This document shows positions 45,591-54,682 of a stretch of 64,000 nt of DNA, one piece after another. The translations under genes and the position numbers were made by a program. How positions within the stretch are numbered: the first letter of the stretch is position 1; each line of letters starts with the position of its first letter. The notes beneath the pieces were generated by a model. The model was not told where the DNA came from. It ran no database searches and worked only from the letters and a program-made list of their open reading frames with translations. This stretch comes from Microvirga sp. 17 mud 1-3 (lineage in GTDB: Bacteria > Pseudomonadota > Alphaproteobacteria > Rhizobiales > Beijerinckiaceae), in contig NZ_CP029481.1 in assembly GCF_003151255.1 (NCBI RefSeq), positions 4,339,108 to 4,403,107 on the forward strand, written 5' to 3'.

Positions 45591-46973
45591 ATGATGGATA
45601 TTCAACCCGCACGCCTGACCCATAATGCCCGGCAGCTGCGCCTGGACACCCTGGTGCGCCTGCGCTGGCTGGCCATTGCCGGGCAGGCCGTCGCGGTCGC
45701 CGTGGTGCGGTTCGGCCTCGGTTTCGAGCTTCCGTTCGGGCTGTGCTTCTCGGTGATCGCAGTCTCGGCGGTCGTCAACCTGATGCTGCGCATCGAATAT
45801 CCGGCGAGCCACCGCCTCAGTGACAATGCCGCGACCGTGCTCCTGGCCTTCGACACCCTGCAGCTGGCGGGGCTGCTCTATCTCACGGGCGGGCTCGAGA
45901 ACCCCTTCGCGATCCTGTTTCTCGCACCGGTGCTGATCTCGGCCACGGCACTGACGCCGGAGCGGACGCTTGGCCTTGGCCTCCTGGTGATCGGTCTGGC
46001 GACCCTTCTGACCCTGGCCCACCGGCCGCTGCCCTGGGTGCCGGGACAGCCGCTTTCTTTGCCGTTCCTCTACGTCACCGGCATCTGGACCGCGATTCTG
46101 CTCGGGACGGTCTTCATCGGCATCTATGCCTGGCGGGTGGCCGAGGAGGCGCGCCAGCTCGGGCAGGCGCTCGCGGCCACGGAGCTGGTGCTTGCCCGGG
46201 AGCAGCATCTCTCCCAGCTCGACGGCCTCGCGGCGGCGGCCGCCCACGAGCTGGGCACGCCTCTCGCCACCATCGCGCTCGTGGCGAAGGAGCTCGACCA
46301 TGCGACCCCGGCCGACAGCCCGACGGCCGAGGATCTGAAGCTCCTGCGGGAGCAGGTGGAGCGCTGCCGCACCATCCTGACCAAGCTCACCTCCATGGGG
46401 CAGGAGGAGGGCGACTTCCTGGAGACGATTTCGCTCCAGCACCTGGTGGAGGAGATCGTCGAGCCGCAGCGGGCGCTGGATTTCGATGTCCGGGTCCTGT
46501 GCCACGGGGAAGGGCCCGAGCCCATGGCCCGTCGCAATCCCGGCGTGGTCTACGGCCTGTCCAACATCCTCGACAATGCGACCGACTTTGCCGAGACCCA
46601 CGTGACCCTGGAGGCGACCTGGACGCCCCAGGAGGTCTCCCTGGAGATCCGCGACGACGGCCCGGGCTATGCCCCCGACATCCTGCTGCGGGTCGGAGAG
46701 CCCTATGTGACCACCCGCAGTGCCGCCAAGCGTATCGAGGGCGATGCCGAGGAGGAGGGCGGTTCGGGCCTTGGGCTGGGGCTGTTCATCGCCAAGACCC
46801 TGATCGAGCGCTCGGGCGCCCAGCTCACCCTCACCAATGCGGTCCCGCCGGACCACGGCGCCATTGCGCGGATCGTTTGGCCCCGTCATGCGTTTGATCA
46901 GGGTGCGGCAATTTTGCCGCAGGCCGACAAAGGGGAAGGCCTCACGGAAGAAGGCAACAATTCCCATATATGA
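45591..46973 (+). CDS. actS: Redox sensor histidine kinase ActS/RegB/PrrB type
   Basis: The 460-residue kinase has six membrane segments (about 25-180) with the quinone-sensing heptapeptide GGLENPF (100-106). The H-box AAAHELGTPLATIALVAKE has phospho-acceptor His219, and the conserved redox Cys259 in REQVERCRTIL and the ATPase N box SNILDNATDF and G box SGLGLGLFIAK follow. These features define the RegB family, which senses quinone/redox state. ATG 45591 or 45594 may be used. actR follows 60 bases later. Confidence 0.93.
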   Translation: MMDIQPARLTHNARQLRLDTLVRLRWLAIAGQAVAVAVVRFGLGFELPFGLCFSVIAVSAVVNLMLRIEYPASHRLSDNAATVLLAFDTLQLAGLLYLTGGLENPFAILFLAPVLISATALTPERTLGLGLLVIGLATLLTLAHRPLPWVPGQPLSLPFLYVTGIWTAILLGTVFIGIYAWRVAEEARQLGQALAATELVLAREQHLSQLDGLAAAAAHELGTPLATIALVAKELDHATPADSPTAEDLKLLREQVERCRTILTKLTSMGQEEGDFLETISLQHLVEEIVEPQRALDFDVRVLCHGEGPEPMARRNPGVVYGLSNILDNATDFAETHVTLEATWTPQEVSLEIRDDGPGYAPDILLRVGEPYVTTRSAAKRIEGDAEEEGGSGLGLGLFIAKTLIERSGAQLTLTNAVPPDHGAIARIVWPRHAFDQGAAILPQADKGEGLTEEGNNSHI

Positions 46974-47033
46974 GAGTGAGCCGCACCGGGCTCATCTTTC
47001 AGGGAGCCTTCCCGGATGCAAGGAGATGTTCTG

Positions 47034-47591
47034 ATGGCCGATGCGCCCGTGGCGTTCGAGGATCGCGCCGACAAGAGCCTCTTGATCGTGGACGACGACC
47101 GTCCCTTCTCGACGCGCCTCGCCCGCGCCATGGAGGGCCGCGGCTACCAGGTCCGCGTAGCCGAAAGCGTGGCCGAGGGTATCGCGGCGATCGAGAGCGA
47201 AGCCCCCGCCTTCGCGGTGATCGACATGCGCCTCGGGGACGGCAACGGCCTCGACGTGATCGAGCGCCTCAAGAACCGGCGTCCCGACGCCCGCGGCGTC
47301 ATCCTCACGGGCTACGGCAACATCGCGACGGCCGTCACGGCCGTGAAGATGGGCGCCTTCGATTACCTCGCCAAGCCCGCCGACGCGGACGAGATCCATG
47401 CCGCCCTCATGGCCCGCCCAGGCGAACGGGCGACTCCGCCGGAAAATCCGATGTCCGCCGATCGGGTGCGCTGGGAGCATATCCAGCGGGTCTACGAATT
47501 GTGCGGCCGCAACGTCTCGGAAACCGCCCGCCGCCTCAATATGCACCGCCGTACCCTGCAGCGGATCCTCGCGAAGCGTGCGCCGCGCTGA
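47034..47591 (+). CDS. actR: Redox response regulator ActR/RegA/PrrA type
   Basis: The 185-residue regulator has acidic pocket DDD (20-22), phospho-acceptor Asp64 in AVIDMRLGDGNG, and Lys in YLAKPADADE. A linker and a Fis-type helix-turn-helix NVSETARRLNMHRRTLQRIL complete it. This short receiver-Fis layout is characteristic of RegA. AAGGAG at 47021-47026 selects ATG 47034. It probably controls respiration, carbon and nitrogen redox genes. Confidence 0.94.
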   Translation: MADAPVAFEDRADKSLLIVDDDRPFSTRLARAMEGRGYQVRVAESVAEGIAAIESEAPAFAVIDMRLGDGNGLDVIERLKNRRPDARGVILTGYGNIATAVTAVKMGAFDYLAKPADADEIHAALMARPGERATPPENPMSADRVRWEHIQRVYELCGRNVSETARRLNMHRRTLQRILAKRAPR

Positions 47592-47629
47592 GCGCCCGCC
47601 AGGAACGAGTCTGACAAAGATCGGGAAGG

Positions 47630-48127
47630 TTAAAGCCGCCCGTCCTGGATCACATCCGGATCGGCGAGCGCATGCAGCGCGAGGGCTGCGGCCTGGGCGA
47701 AGCGCAAGGTCACGGCCTTGCGGCGGGCGCCTGCGAGCGGATGGCGCCTCGCCTCCCGCAGGATGGCGGCGCCGAAGCTGTCGGCGACGATAAGGCCGCG
47801 ATCCTCGGGCAGGATGTCGAACGGCACGGTCTCGGGTACGGCGAAGAAGAACCGGTCGCAGAAATCCTCGTAATCCGGCCATTTCCGGTCGGCGCGGAAA
47901 TCCGCCACGCTCGACTTGATCTCCACGATGGTCAGCACCCCGTCGGGCGCCAGCGCGATGATGTCGGCGCGCCGGCCGTTCGCCAGGGAAAATTCGGGCA
48001 GGGTCGCGTGGCCGAGCTGGGCGAAGAGGCGGCGCACGCCCCGCTGCACCCCGGCTGCCATGGGGGATTGGCGCCCATCGGGCGGGAGGAGAGACGGGGA
48101 GGCGGAGCGGGCGAGCGAATCGGACAT
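47630..48127 (-). CDS. mmcB: MmcB family DNA repair protein
   Basis: The 165-residue protein has a nuclease-like core: SLANGRRADIIALAPDGVLTIVEIKSSVADFRADRKWPDY, with the Asp/Glu-x-Lys pattern of PD-(D/E)xK enzymes, then FFFAVPETVPFDILPEDRGLIVAD. MmcB was named from a Caulobacter mitomycin-C phenotype. No LexA box was seen just upstream. It converges on actR. Confidence 0.85.
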   Translation of the reverse strand: MSDSLARSASPSLLPPDGRQSPMAAGVQRGVRRLFAQLGHATLPEFSLANGRRADIIALAPDGVLTIVEIKSSVADFRADRKWPDYEDFCDRFFFAVPETVPFDILPEDRGLIVADSFGAAILREARRHPLAGARRKAVTLRFAQAAALALHALADPDVIQDGRL

Positions 48128-48185
48128 GCCACGAGACTACCCGCAGCGGCCTTGCCTGCAACATCTCCTGTGTCGCGGCCCGGCG

Positions 48186-48746
48186 TCAGTGCAGCATCAG
48201 GTTCTCGGGCGCCAGATCCTCCAGCATCTCACGCAGATCCTCCAGGTGAGGGTTGATCGACAGGGCGATCTGAAAGGCCGCACGCGCCTCGTTGAGGCGC
48301 CCTTGCCGGAGGCAGATCTGGCCGAAACCCGACACGGCGCCGAAATGGCGCGGCTCGAGCTCGAGGGTACGGGCGATGTCCGCGAGACTGTCCGCATCGC
48401 GCTTCTCGATGAAGCTCAGGGTGGCCCGCTTGTTCCAGGCCTCCGCCCAGCCGGGATGGCGCGCGACGAGCCGGTCGAGGAGCGGCCGCGCCTGTTTCAG
48501 GGCCCCGGACGCCAGGGCGTCGATGGCCTCCGCCATGGTCTCCTCGGCCGCTTCGTCCTCGTGGGAGGCCCAGATCGCCCAGATCATGTCCTCCACCTCC
48601 TCGGGCGGGCGCGGGCCCTGCTCCTGGGCCAGCTCCTGGAACAGGCCTTCGAGGCGTGCGGGCATGTCCGGCGCCGGGCGCCGGGAGGGCAGGTCGAGGA
48701 TCAGTCCGAAGACGGAATCGAGAGGCGTCGAGGGGATCGATGGCAT
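48186..48746 (-). CDS. Tetratricopeptide-repeat protein
   Basis: The 186-residue protein carries about three TPR units in its C-terminal two thirds (LLDRLVARHPGWAEAWNKRA, LADIARTLELEPRHFGAVSG, EARAAFQIALSINPHLEDLR). No signal peptide is visible, so it is probably a cytosolic adaptor. It precedes mmcB by 58 bases on the same strand. Partner unknown. Confidence 0.85.
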   Translation of the reverse strand: MPSIPSTPLDSVFGLILDLPSRRPAPDMPARLEGLFQELAQEQGPRPPEEVEDMIWAIWASHEDEAAEETMAEAIDALASGALKQARPLLDRLVARHPGWAEAWNKRATLSFIEKRDADSLADIARTLELEPRHFGAVSGFGQICLRQGRLNEARAAFQIALSINPHLEDLREMLEDLAPENLMLH

Positions 48747-49054
48747 GATGGCTGTCGGTGGGATTCCCGGCGAAATCCGGCGCCGTCTCTCACATAGGGG
48801 GGAGGTCGCCCGCGGCGAGGGGGCGGTGGATTGTGTCGCGGCCCCAAGCCTCCCGCGACGCCGTTCCGGTGACCTTCCGGCTTCCTTCGGCGGCTTCTTT
48901 CGGGAACGCCGACGTGCCGGAGCCTCTGGCCCTTATCTTCAGGCTTCGGTAACGTCGGTACGGGGCAGGGCGGACGCAGTGGCGGACGCCGGGCTCCGCA
49001 TGAGGGTCCGGAGCATCCGGATCCACCCCGTCTGGACTTGTCCCTGGAGGTGAC
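48747..49054 (+). promoter_or_regulatory. Divergent intergenic region TPR gene / ABC-like gene
   Basis: This 308-bp gene-free stretch holds the promoters of both divergent genes. The only clear element is GGAGGTGA at 49045-49052, an extended Shine-Dalgarno ending two bases before ATG 49055. I see no repeat family member here. Confidence 0.4.
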
Positions 49055-51577
49055 ATGGAGCGCGACCCGCTGCGCCTGGCCTGGAAGACCGATCCCGCCC
49101 GCCACCTGCTGGGTTTCCTGCTTCTGGCCGTGGCCGGAGGGCTGCTGGTGCTCGGCCTCCATCTCGTGCGCATGGTCACGGACCTGGCCATGGGGGCGGC
49201 GGATCCGGCCGCGCCCTTCCTGTCCATCGCCCTGAGCCTGCCGGAGATGACCGGGCGGGCGCCCCTCGTGCTCTTTCCGGGCTTCACGCTTGCGCCCGAC
49301 ACGCATTTGAAGGCGGCCATCGGCGCCCTGATCCTGGTGCCCGTCCTCGTGGCGCTGGTTCTCACCCTCCTCAACTGGGTGACGGTGGCCATCCGCACCC
49401 GGACCTTCCAGCGCATTCTTTCGCGCATGCTCGACGTGATGCTGAAGGCCTCGCCGGCGACTGCCGATGTGACCGATGCGACGGAGCTTGCGAGCGAAAC
49501 CCTGTCCCGGGAGGGCGGAATCCTGGGCTCTGCCCTGATCTCGTCCGTGCGCCAGGGCGGCATGATCGGCCTGTGCGTCGCTTTGGTGCTGGTGACCGAA
49601 TGGCGGCTCGGCCTCACGCTCGCGGCCATGCTGGTCCTGGGCGGGATCCTCAATGCCCGCCGGGCGCTCCTGCGGGTCGACACGGCCAAGGCGCGCCGCC
49701 GGGAAGGGGAGGGGGTCGAGGCCGCCTGGTCCGACCTGATCCATCGCCTGCCTGCCTTACGCGCCCACGGCACCGCATCCTTCGAGCGGGAGCGGATCGG
49801 CCGGACTTTGGCCCAGCGCCACGGCCCGGTCCTGTCCCGGGAGCGCCGCCTTGCTCTCGCCGAATCCTTCGCGGCCGGCATCCTGATGCTCGCACCCCTG
49901 GCGCTCCTGGCTGTCGGGGCCTGGCTTTCTCCCCATCCGTCCCTGACCGCGGGGGCGCTTGCGGCTTCGGCCCTCGCGGGGGCGCTTGCGGCCTATGGCG
50001 TGCGGGAACTCGTGGCGTGGCAGCAGATCGTGGACCGGACGCGCCTACTCCTCGGCGAACTCGCCCGCAGCCTCTCGGCCATGGAGCCCCGGGACCGTCC
50101 GGCCGTCGCGGCCCTGCCGCAGAACGGCGCCCTGGTGGCAAAGGGCGTATCGGCCTACGACCCGGCGAGCGGCGCCCGGATTTCGAGCGTCGACCTCCAC
50201 ATCGCCTTTCCATCCCACGTCGCCCTGGTGGGCGACGGGGATGCAGGGCCGCGGCTTCTTGCGGCCCTCATCGGCGGCCAGCTCTCTCCCTCCACGGGGC
50301 AGCTCACCTATGGCGGCACGGAGCTGAGCGCCGCCGATCCCGTGTCGCGGGCACACCGCATCGCGCTTGCGGGCGACACGGTCCTTTTCCCCGGCTCCAT
50401 GCGGGACAACCTCGTCTACGGCGCTGCCGCACCGGCTGCGGAGCTCGACCGGCGCCTGATCGATGCGGTCGAAACCGTCGGGCTCGACGGACTCATCCAT
50501 GCCCGCGGCCTCGCCGGGACCGTCGATCCGAAGCGGGAGCCGGACCTGGCGGCGGCACTGGTGGAGACCCGCCGGGACGTGCGCAAGGCGCTCGCCCGCG
50601 AGGGGCTCGACCGGTTCGTGGACCCCTTCGATCCCAAGCGCTTCAACCGCTATGCGACCGTCGGCGAGAACCTTCTGTTCGGAAAGGCCATCGGCGACAC
50701 CTTCCGGGAGGACCGGCTCGCCGGCCATCCCTTCGTGCGGGCGATCCTGGAGGCCGAGGACCTGACCAAGCCGCTCGCCCGCATGGGCCTGTCCATCGCC
50801 ACCAGCATGATCGAGATCTTCGCCGACATTCCGGACGGGCACCCGCTCTTCGAGCGCTTCTCGTTCTTCTCGGCCTCGGACCGCACCTATTTCGAGGACC
50901 TGGTGGAGCGGCGCAAGGAGAACCGGCGCGGGGTCCAGACCGGCCGCGACCAGGAGCGCCTGATCGGGCTCGCGCTGCTCTACAACGAGAGCCGCCACCG
51001 CCTCGGCCTCCTCGATGCGGGCCTGGAGATGCGGATCGTCGCCGCGCGGGCGGATTTCACCCGGATGCTGCCGGTGAGCCTGCAGCCCGCCATCGAATTC
51101 TACGACGAGGGCCGCCTGTGCACGGCCGCGAGCGTCCAGGACAACCTGCTCTTCGGCCGCATCGCGGCCGATCAGGCAGGGGCCGAGGAGGCGGTGCAGA
51201 AGGTAATCCGCCGGGTGCTGACGGATCGCGGCCTGGACGACGACGTCTCCCGCATCGGGCTCGCTATGCCGGTCGATCCGCAGGGCGGCGACCTGACCTT
51301 GGCCGAGATCGCCGCCATCGACGTGGTGCGCTGCTTGGTGCGCCGGCCCGACATCCTGGTGGTGCAGCGCGCCCTCGACGGATTGCCCGGCCCGGCGGCC
51401 GACAAGCTCGTGGCGGATCTGCGCCGTGCCATGATCGGACGGGGGCTTATCCTCGTCACACCCGAAATTACGCCCGCCATGGATCGCCCGGCCTTCGATT
51501 CGGTTATCCGTTTCGAGCGCGGCGAACCCGTGGAGAGCACCCGTGCGGCAACCCAGCCGGAGGCCATGAGCGCATGA
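49055..51577 (+). CDS. ABC exporter-like protein with degenerate ATPase domain
   Basis: The 840-residue protein has an exporter-type membrane domain with about six helices (residues 17-38, 83-108, 168-199 as two, 264-290, 295-320). A nucleotide-binding-domain remnant starts near 355. Its Walker A is GDGDAGPR (393-400) with no lysine, the signature position reads LTLAEI, Walker B reads ILVVQRALDGL without Asp-Glu, and the H-loop is LVTPE. Between Q-loop (441-457) and signature (745-750) lie some 240 extra residues containing two more copies of the motif after the Q-loop: MRDNLVYG, VGENLLFG (536-543) and VQDNLLFG (694-701). The frame is intact with a strong ribosome site, so it is expressed but probably does not hydrolyse ATP. 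Function unknown. Confidence 0.8.
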   Translation: MERDPLRLAWKTDPARHLLGFLLLAVAGGLLVLGLHLVRMVTDLAMGAADPAAPFLSIALSLPEMTGRAPLVLFPGFTLAPDTHLKAAIGALILVPVLVALVLTLLNWVTVAIRTRTFQRILSRMLDVMLKASPATADVTDATELASETLSREGGILGSALISSVRQGGMIGLCVALVLVTEWRLGLTLAAMLVLGGILNARRALLRVDTAKARRREGEGVEAAWSDLIHRLPALRAHGTASFERERIGRTLAQRHGPVLSRERRLALAESFAAGILMLAPLALLAVGAWLSPHPSLTAGALAASALAGALAAYGVRELVAWQQIVDRTRLLLGELARSLSAMEPRDRPAVAALPQNGALVAKGVSAYDPASGARISSVDLHIAFPSHVALVGDGDAGPRLLAALIGGQLSPSTGQLTYGGTELSAADPVSRAHRIALAGDTVLFPGSMRDNLVYGAAAPAAELDRRLIDAVETVGLDGLIHARGLAGTVDPKREPDLAAALVETRRDVRKALAREGLDRFVDPFDPKRFNRYATVGENLLFGKAIGDTFREDRLAGHPFVRAILEAEDLTKPLARMGLSIATSMIEIFADIPDGHPLFERFSFFSASDRTYFEDLVERRKENRRGVQTGRDQERLIGLALLYNESRHRLGLLDAGLEMRIVAARADFTRMLPVSLQPAIEFYDEGRLCTAASVQDNLLFGRIAADQAGAEEAVQKVIRRVLTDRGLDDDVSRIGLAMPVDPQGGDLTLAEIAAIDVVRCLVRRPDILVVQRALDGLPGPAADKLVADLRRAMIGRGLILVTPEITPAMDRPAFDSVIRFERGEPVESTRAATQPEAMSA

Positions 51578-51676
51578 CGAAAACGGCCCGAACCCCCATG
51601 ACCACTCACCCTTATGCGCTGCCCTCATGTGCGCTAGCGCACATGCGTCGAACTCCAGTTCGGCGATTGTCTTGAC

Positions 51677-52582
51677 ATGGTCAGGCGCGCGGCATCCTCC
51701 GATCCGCTCCAGATCCGATTCTGGGGCACCCGTGGCTCGACCTGCGCTTCGGGTCCCCGCTTCGTCGAGTTCGGCAGCCATACGGCCTGTGTCGAAGTCC
51801 GGTGCGGAGAGCGCCTCTTCGTGGTCGATGCCGGAAGCGGCCTGTCGGCCCTCGGGACCGAGCTCGGCGCGGACGCGCCGGCCGAGGTCGATCTCCTCCT
51901 CAGCCACCTGCACCTCGACCATATCTGCGGGCTTCCCTTCTTCAAGCCCGCCCTGCTCAGCTGCAACCGGGTAATCCGTACCTATTGCGGCAACATGGAC
52001 GGCGAGAGCGCCGAGGCCGCCCTGAACCGCCTCTATGCGCCGCCGCTTTTCCCGGTCAGCCTCGACCAGCTTCCGGCCCGCTTCGAGCATCGCGGCTTTA
52101 AGGCGGGCGAGACCCTCGCGTTCCCGGACGGGGCGCGCGTCGCGACCCATCGCCTGAACCATCCCGGCGGCGCTACGGGCTACCGGTTCGACCATGGCGG
52201 CCGCGTCGTCTGCTACATCAGCGACCTCGAGCACAGCGACCCCTGGCCCGATCCGGGCCTGACGGCCTTCGTCCGGGATGCGGACCTGATGATCTACGAC
52301 GGCATGTTCTCGGAGGCTGAATATTCCCGCTGCCGGGGCTGGGGACACTCCACCTGGGAGAAGGGGGTCGAGCTGGCGAAGGCCGCGAATGTGAAGTCCC
52401 TGGCGATCTTCCACCTCTATCCCGGCCATGACGATACCTTCCTCAAGGACGCCGAGGCCGAGATGCAGAAGGTCATGCCCTCTGCCTTCGTGGCCCGTGA
52501 GCGCCAGACGGTTTCTTTCGCGCCCGTAACCGGCGAGGCGGTTGCGGAACGGGCAAACCCCGCTAAGGTGCCGGCCGTTTAG
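51677..52582 (+). CDS. MBL-fold metallohydrolase
   Basis: The 301-residue protein has the metallo-beta-lactamase motif SHLHLDHICGLPFF (HLHLDH 77-82), the opening IRFWGTRGSTCASGP shared with phosphodiesterase-like MBL proteins, HPGGATGYRF and SDLEH for the other metal ligands, and IFHLYPGHDD. The family includes cyclic phosphodiesterases and nucleases; the substrate is unknown. It follows the ABC-like gene by 99 bases on the same strand and may share its transcript. Confidence 0.88.
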   Translation: MVRRAASSDPLQIRFWGTRGSTCASGPRFVEFGSHTACVEVRCGERLFVVDAGSGLSALGTELGADAPAEVDLLLSHLHLDHICGLPFFKPALLSCNRVIRTYCGNMDGESAEAALNRLYAPPLFPVSLDQLPARFEHRGFKAGETLAFPDGARVATHRLNHPGGATGYRFDHGGRVVCYISDLEHSDPWPDPGLTAFVRDADLMIYDGMFSEAEYSRCRGWGHSTWEKGVELAKAANVKSLAIFHLYPGHDDTFLKDAEAEMQKVMPSAFVARERQTVSFAPVTGEAVAERANPAKVPAV

Positions 52583-52668
52583 GACCGCCGGGAGCGGATG
52601 CCGGATCCTCCCGATCCGCTCCGCCGGCATCGCCGAAACGATCACGCAGCGGGCTTTTCAAGAACCTG

Positions 52669-53676
52669 ATGTCAGCACCCATCCTCGTGACCGGCGCGGC
52701 CGGCTTCATCGGTTTCCATGTGGCCAAGCGGCTGCTCAGGGACGGCCACATGGTGGTCGGCGCGGACAGCTTCACGCCCTATTACGACGTGAGCCTGAAA
52801 GAGGCCCGCTTCGCCGCGCTCACGCCCCACAACGCCTTCGTGCCCGAGCGGATCGACCTGTCGGAGGCCGAGGCGACACAGGATCTCTTCCGCCGCCACC
52901 GGTTCGAACGGGTGATCCATCTCGCGGCCCAGCCCGGGGTGCGCTTCGTGGATGCGGGGCCCTATGCGCGCTCGAACCTCGTCGCCTTCGTCAACATGCT
53001 GGAGGCCTGCCGCCACGGGGACGTCCGGCATCTGGTCTATGCCTCGTCGAGCTCCGTCTATGGGGCGAACCGCAAGCTGCCCTTTTCGGAACACGACCCG
53101 GCCGATCATCCGATCAGCGTCTACGCAGCGACCAAGCGGGCGAACGAGATGCTGGCCCATTCCTATGCGCATCTCTTCGGGCTTCCGGCCACGGGCCTGC
53201 GCTTCTTCACGGTCTATGGTCCCTGGGGCCGGCCCGACATGGCGGTCTACACCTTCACGCGCGCCATCGCGGAGGGCCGCGAGATCCAGGTCGCCAATGC
53301 CGGCAAGGTCTGGCGCGACTTCACCTATGTGGACGATATCGTCGAGGGCATCGTGCGCCTTGTGGACCGGGCGCCCACGGCCGATCCGGCCTGGGACCCC
53401 ATGGCGCCGGATCCGGCGACGAGCAGCGCCCCGCACCGGGTCTACAATATCGGCAACGACCGGCCCGAGGAGGTGAACCGGCTCATCGCCCTCATCGAGG
53501 AGGCGCTCGGCCGCAAGGCGATCCGGGTCGACAAGCCCCTGCCGCCCGGCGACGTGCTGGAGACCCGCGCCGACGTGAGCGACCTGCGCCGGGATGTGGG
53601 CTTCGCGCCGTCCATCTCCCTGGACGAGGGGGTGCGCCGGTTCGTCGAATGGTATCGCGGCTATCACGGCGCCTGA
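52669..53676 (+). CDS. NAD-dependent epimerase, UDP-glucuronate 4-epimerase type
   Basis: The 335-residue extended SDR has the NAD motif GAAGFIGFHVAKRL, DSFTPYYDVSLKEAR (characteristic of UDP-glucuronate epimerases), SSSSVYG with the catalytic Tyr/Lys in SVYAATKRAN, and FFTVYGPWGRPDMAVYTFTRAI. It would make UDP-galacturonate for envelope polysaccharide. It begins a run with the next two genes (spacing one base, then overlap). Confidence 0.9.
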   Translation: MSAPILVTGAAGFIGFHVAKRLLRDGHMVVGADSFTPYYDVSLKEARFAALTPHNAFVPERIDLSEAEATQDLFRRHRFERVIHLAAQPGVRFVDAGPYARSNLVAFVNMLEACRHGDVRHLVYASSSSVYGANRKLPFSEHDPADHPISVYAATKRANEMLAHSYAHLFGLPATGLRFFTVYGPWGRPDMAVYTFTRAIAEGREIQVANAGKVWRDFTYVDDIVEGIVRLVDRAPTADPAWDPMAPDPATSSAPHRVYNIGNDRPEEVNRLIALIEEALGRKAIRVDKPLPPGDVLETRADVSDLRRDVGFAPSISLDEGVRRFVEWYRGYHGA

Positions 53677-53677
53677 C

Positions 53678-54682
53678 ATGCTGTTCGTCCCCGCTCTCCT
53701 GTCGGCCCTCCTGTCGGTCCTGCTGATCGTCGTCCTGAAACCCCTTCTGGTGCGCTATGCGCTGGCGCGCCCCAATGCGCGCTCGAGCCACCGGATCCCG
53801 ACCCCACAGGGCGGCGGAATCGCGGTCGTCGGCGCGAGCCTCCTCGTGACCGGGCTTCTCATCGTCCTGTTCTCGGACTTGACCGGACCGGCGACGGGAT
53901 CCTTCCTGACCGCGGCGGCGGCCGGCCTCGTTCTCGCGGTTGTCGGCGCAACCGACGACATCCGCCCGCTGCCCACGATCCCACGCCTTCTCCTCCAGAT
54001 CGGGGCCGTGACGGCCGTGGTCCTGACGAGCGACGTGCGCCTCCTGCCCGATCTCGTGCCGCTCGGTCTGGAACGGGCGCTCCTGGTCTTCGGGGGCGTC
54101 TGGTTCGTGAACCTCGTCAATTTCATGGACGGGCTCGACTGGATCACGGTGGCCGAGATGGTGCCGGTCACGGCTTTTGTGGCTTTCTGCGGATGGGCGG
54201 GCCTCATGCCCCTTCCGGCCGTCTATGCGGCCGCGCTCTGCGGTGCGCTGATCGGCTTCGCGCCCTTCAACAGGCCGGTGGCCCGGCTCTTTCTCGGGGA
54301 TGTGGGCTCGCTGCCCATCGGGCTCCTGGTCGGCTGGCTTCTCCTGCAGCTCGCCGGGACGGGCGCTCTCGTGGCCGCCCTCCTGCTGCCGCTCTATTAT
54401 CTGATGGACGCCACCATCACGCTGCTGCGCCGCCTCGCCCGGCGTGAAAAAATCTGGGAGGCGCACCGCACCCATTTCTACCAGAAGGCCACCGATAACG
54501 GCTTCTCGGCGCTTGCGGTCAGCGCTCATGTGTTCGGGCTGAACCTTGCCCTCGTGGCTCTCGCGACCATAACCCTGGTCTGGCGCTCGGCGATCGTGCA
54601 GGTCGCGGCGCTCGCCGCAGGCGTCGTTCTCGTCGCCCTGGTGCTCCGGCTCTTCTCCCGTCCACGTTCGAAGGTCGCGTGA
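53678..54682 (+). CDS. WecA/MraY-family glycosyl-1-phosphate transferase
   Basis: The 334-residue integral membrane protein has about ten helices, an N-terminal HRIPTPQGGGIAV, the catalytic acidic motifs VGATDDIRPLP and NFMDGLDWI, and FLGDVGSLPIG. Such enzymes load a sugar phosphate on undecaprenyl phosphate, starting O-antigen or capsule repeat units. It starts one base after the epimerase stop and overlaps the next gene by one base (TGATG). Confidence 0.9.
   Translation: MLFVPALLSALLSVLLIVVLKPLLVRYALARPNARSSHRIPTPQGGGIAVVGASLLVTGLLIVLFSDLTGPATGSFLTAAAAGLVLAVVGATDDIRPLPTIPRLLLQIGAVTAVVLTSDVRLLPDLVPLGLERALLVFGGVWFVNLVNFMDGLDWITVAEMVPVTAFVAFCGWAGLMPLPAVYAAALCGALIGFAPFNRPVARLFLGDVGSLPIGLLVGWLLLQLAGTGALVAALLLPLYYLMDATITLLRRLARREKIWEAHRTHFYQKATDNGFSALAVSAHVFGLNLALVALATITLVWRSAIVQVAALAAGVVLVALVLRLFSRPRSKVA

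Noticed and set aside
50045..52645. Very long open frame antisense to the ABC-like and MBL genes
   Set aside because: High GC makes stop codons rare in antisense frames. The sense frames have recognisable domains and ribosome sites, while the antisense product is low-complexity and matches nothing I know.
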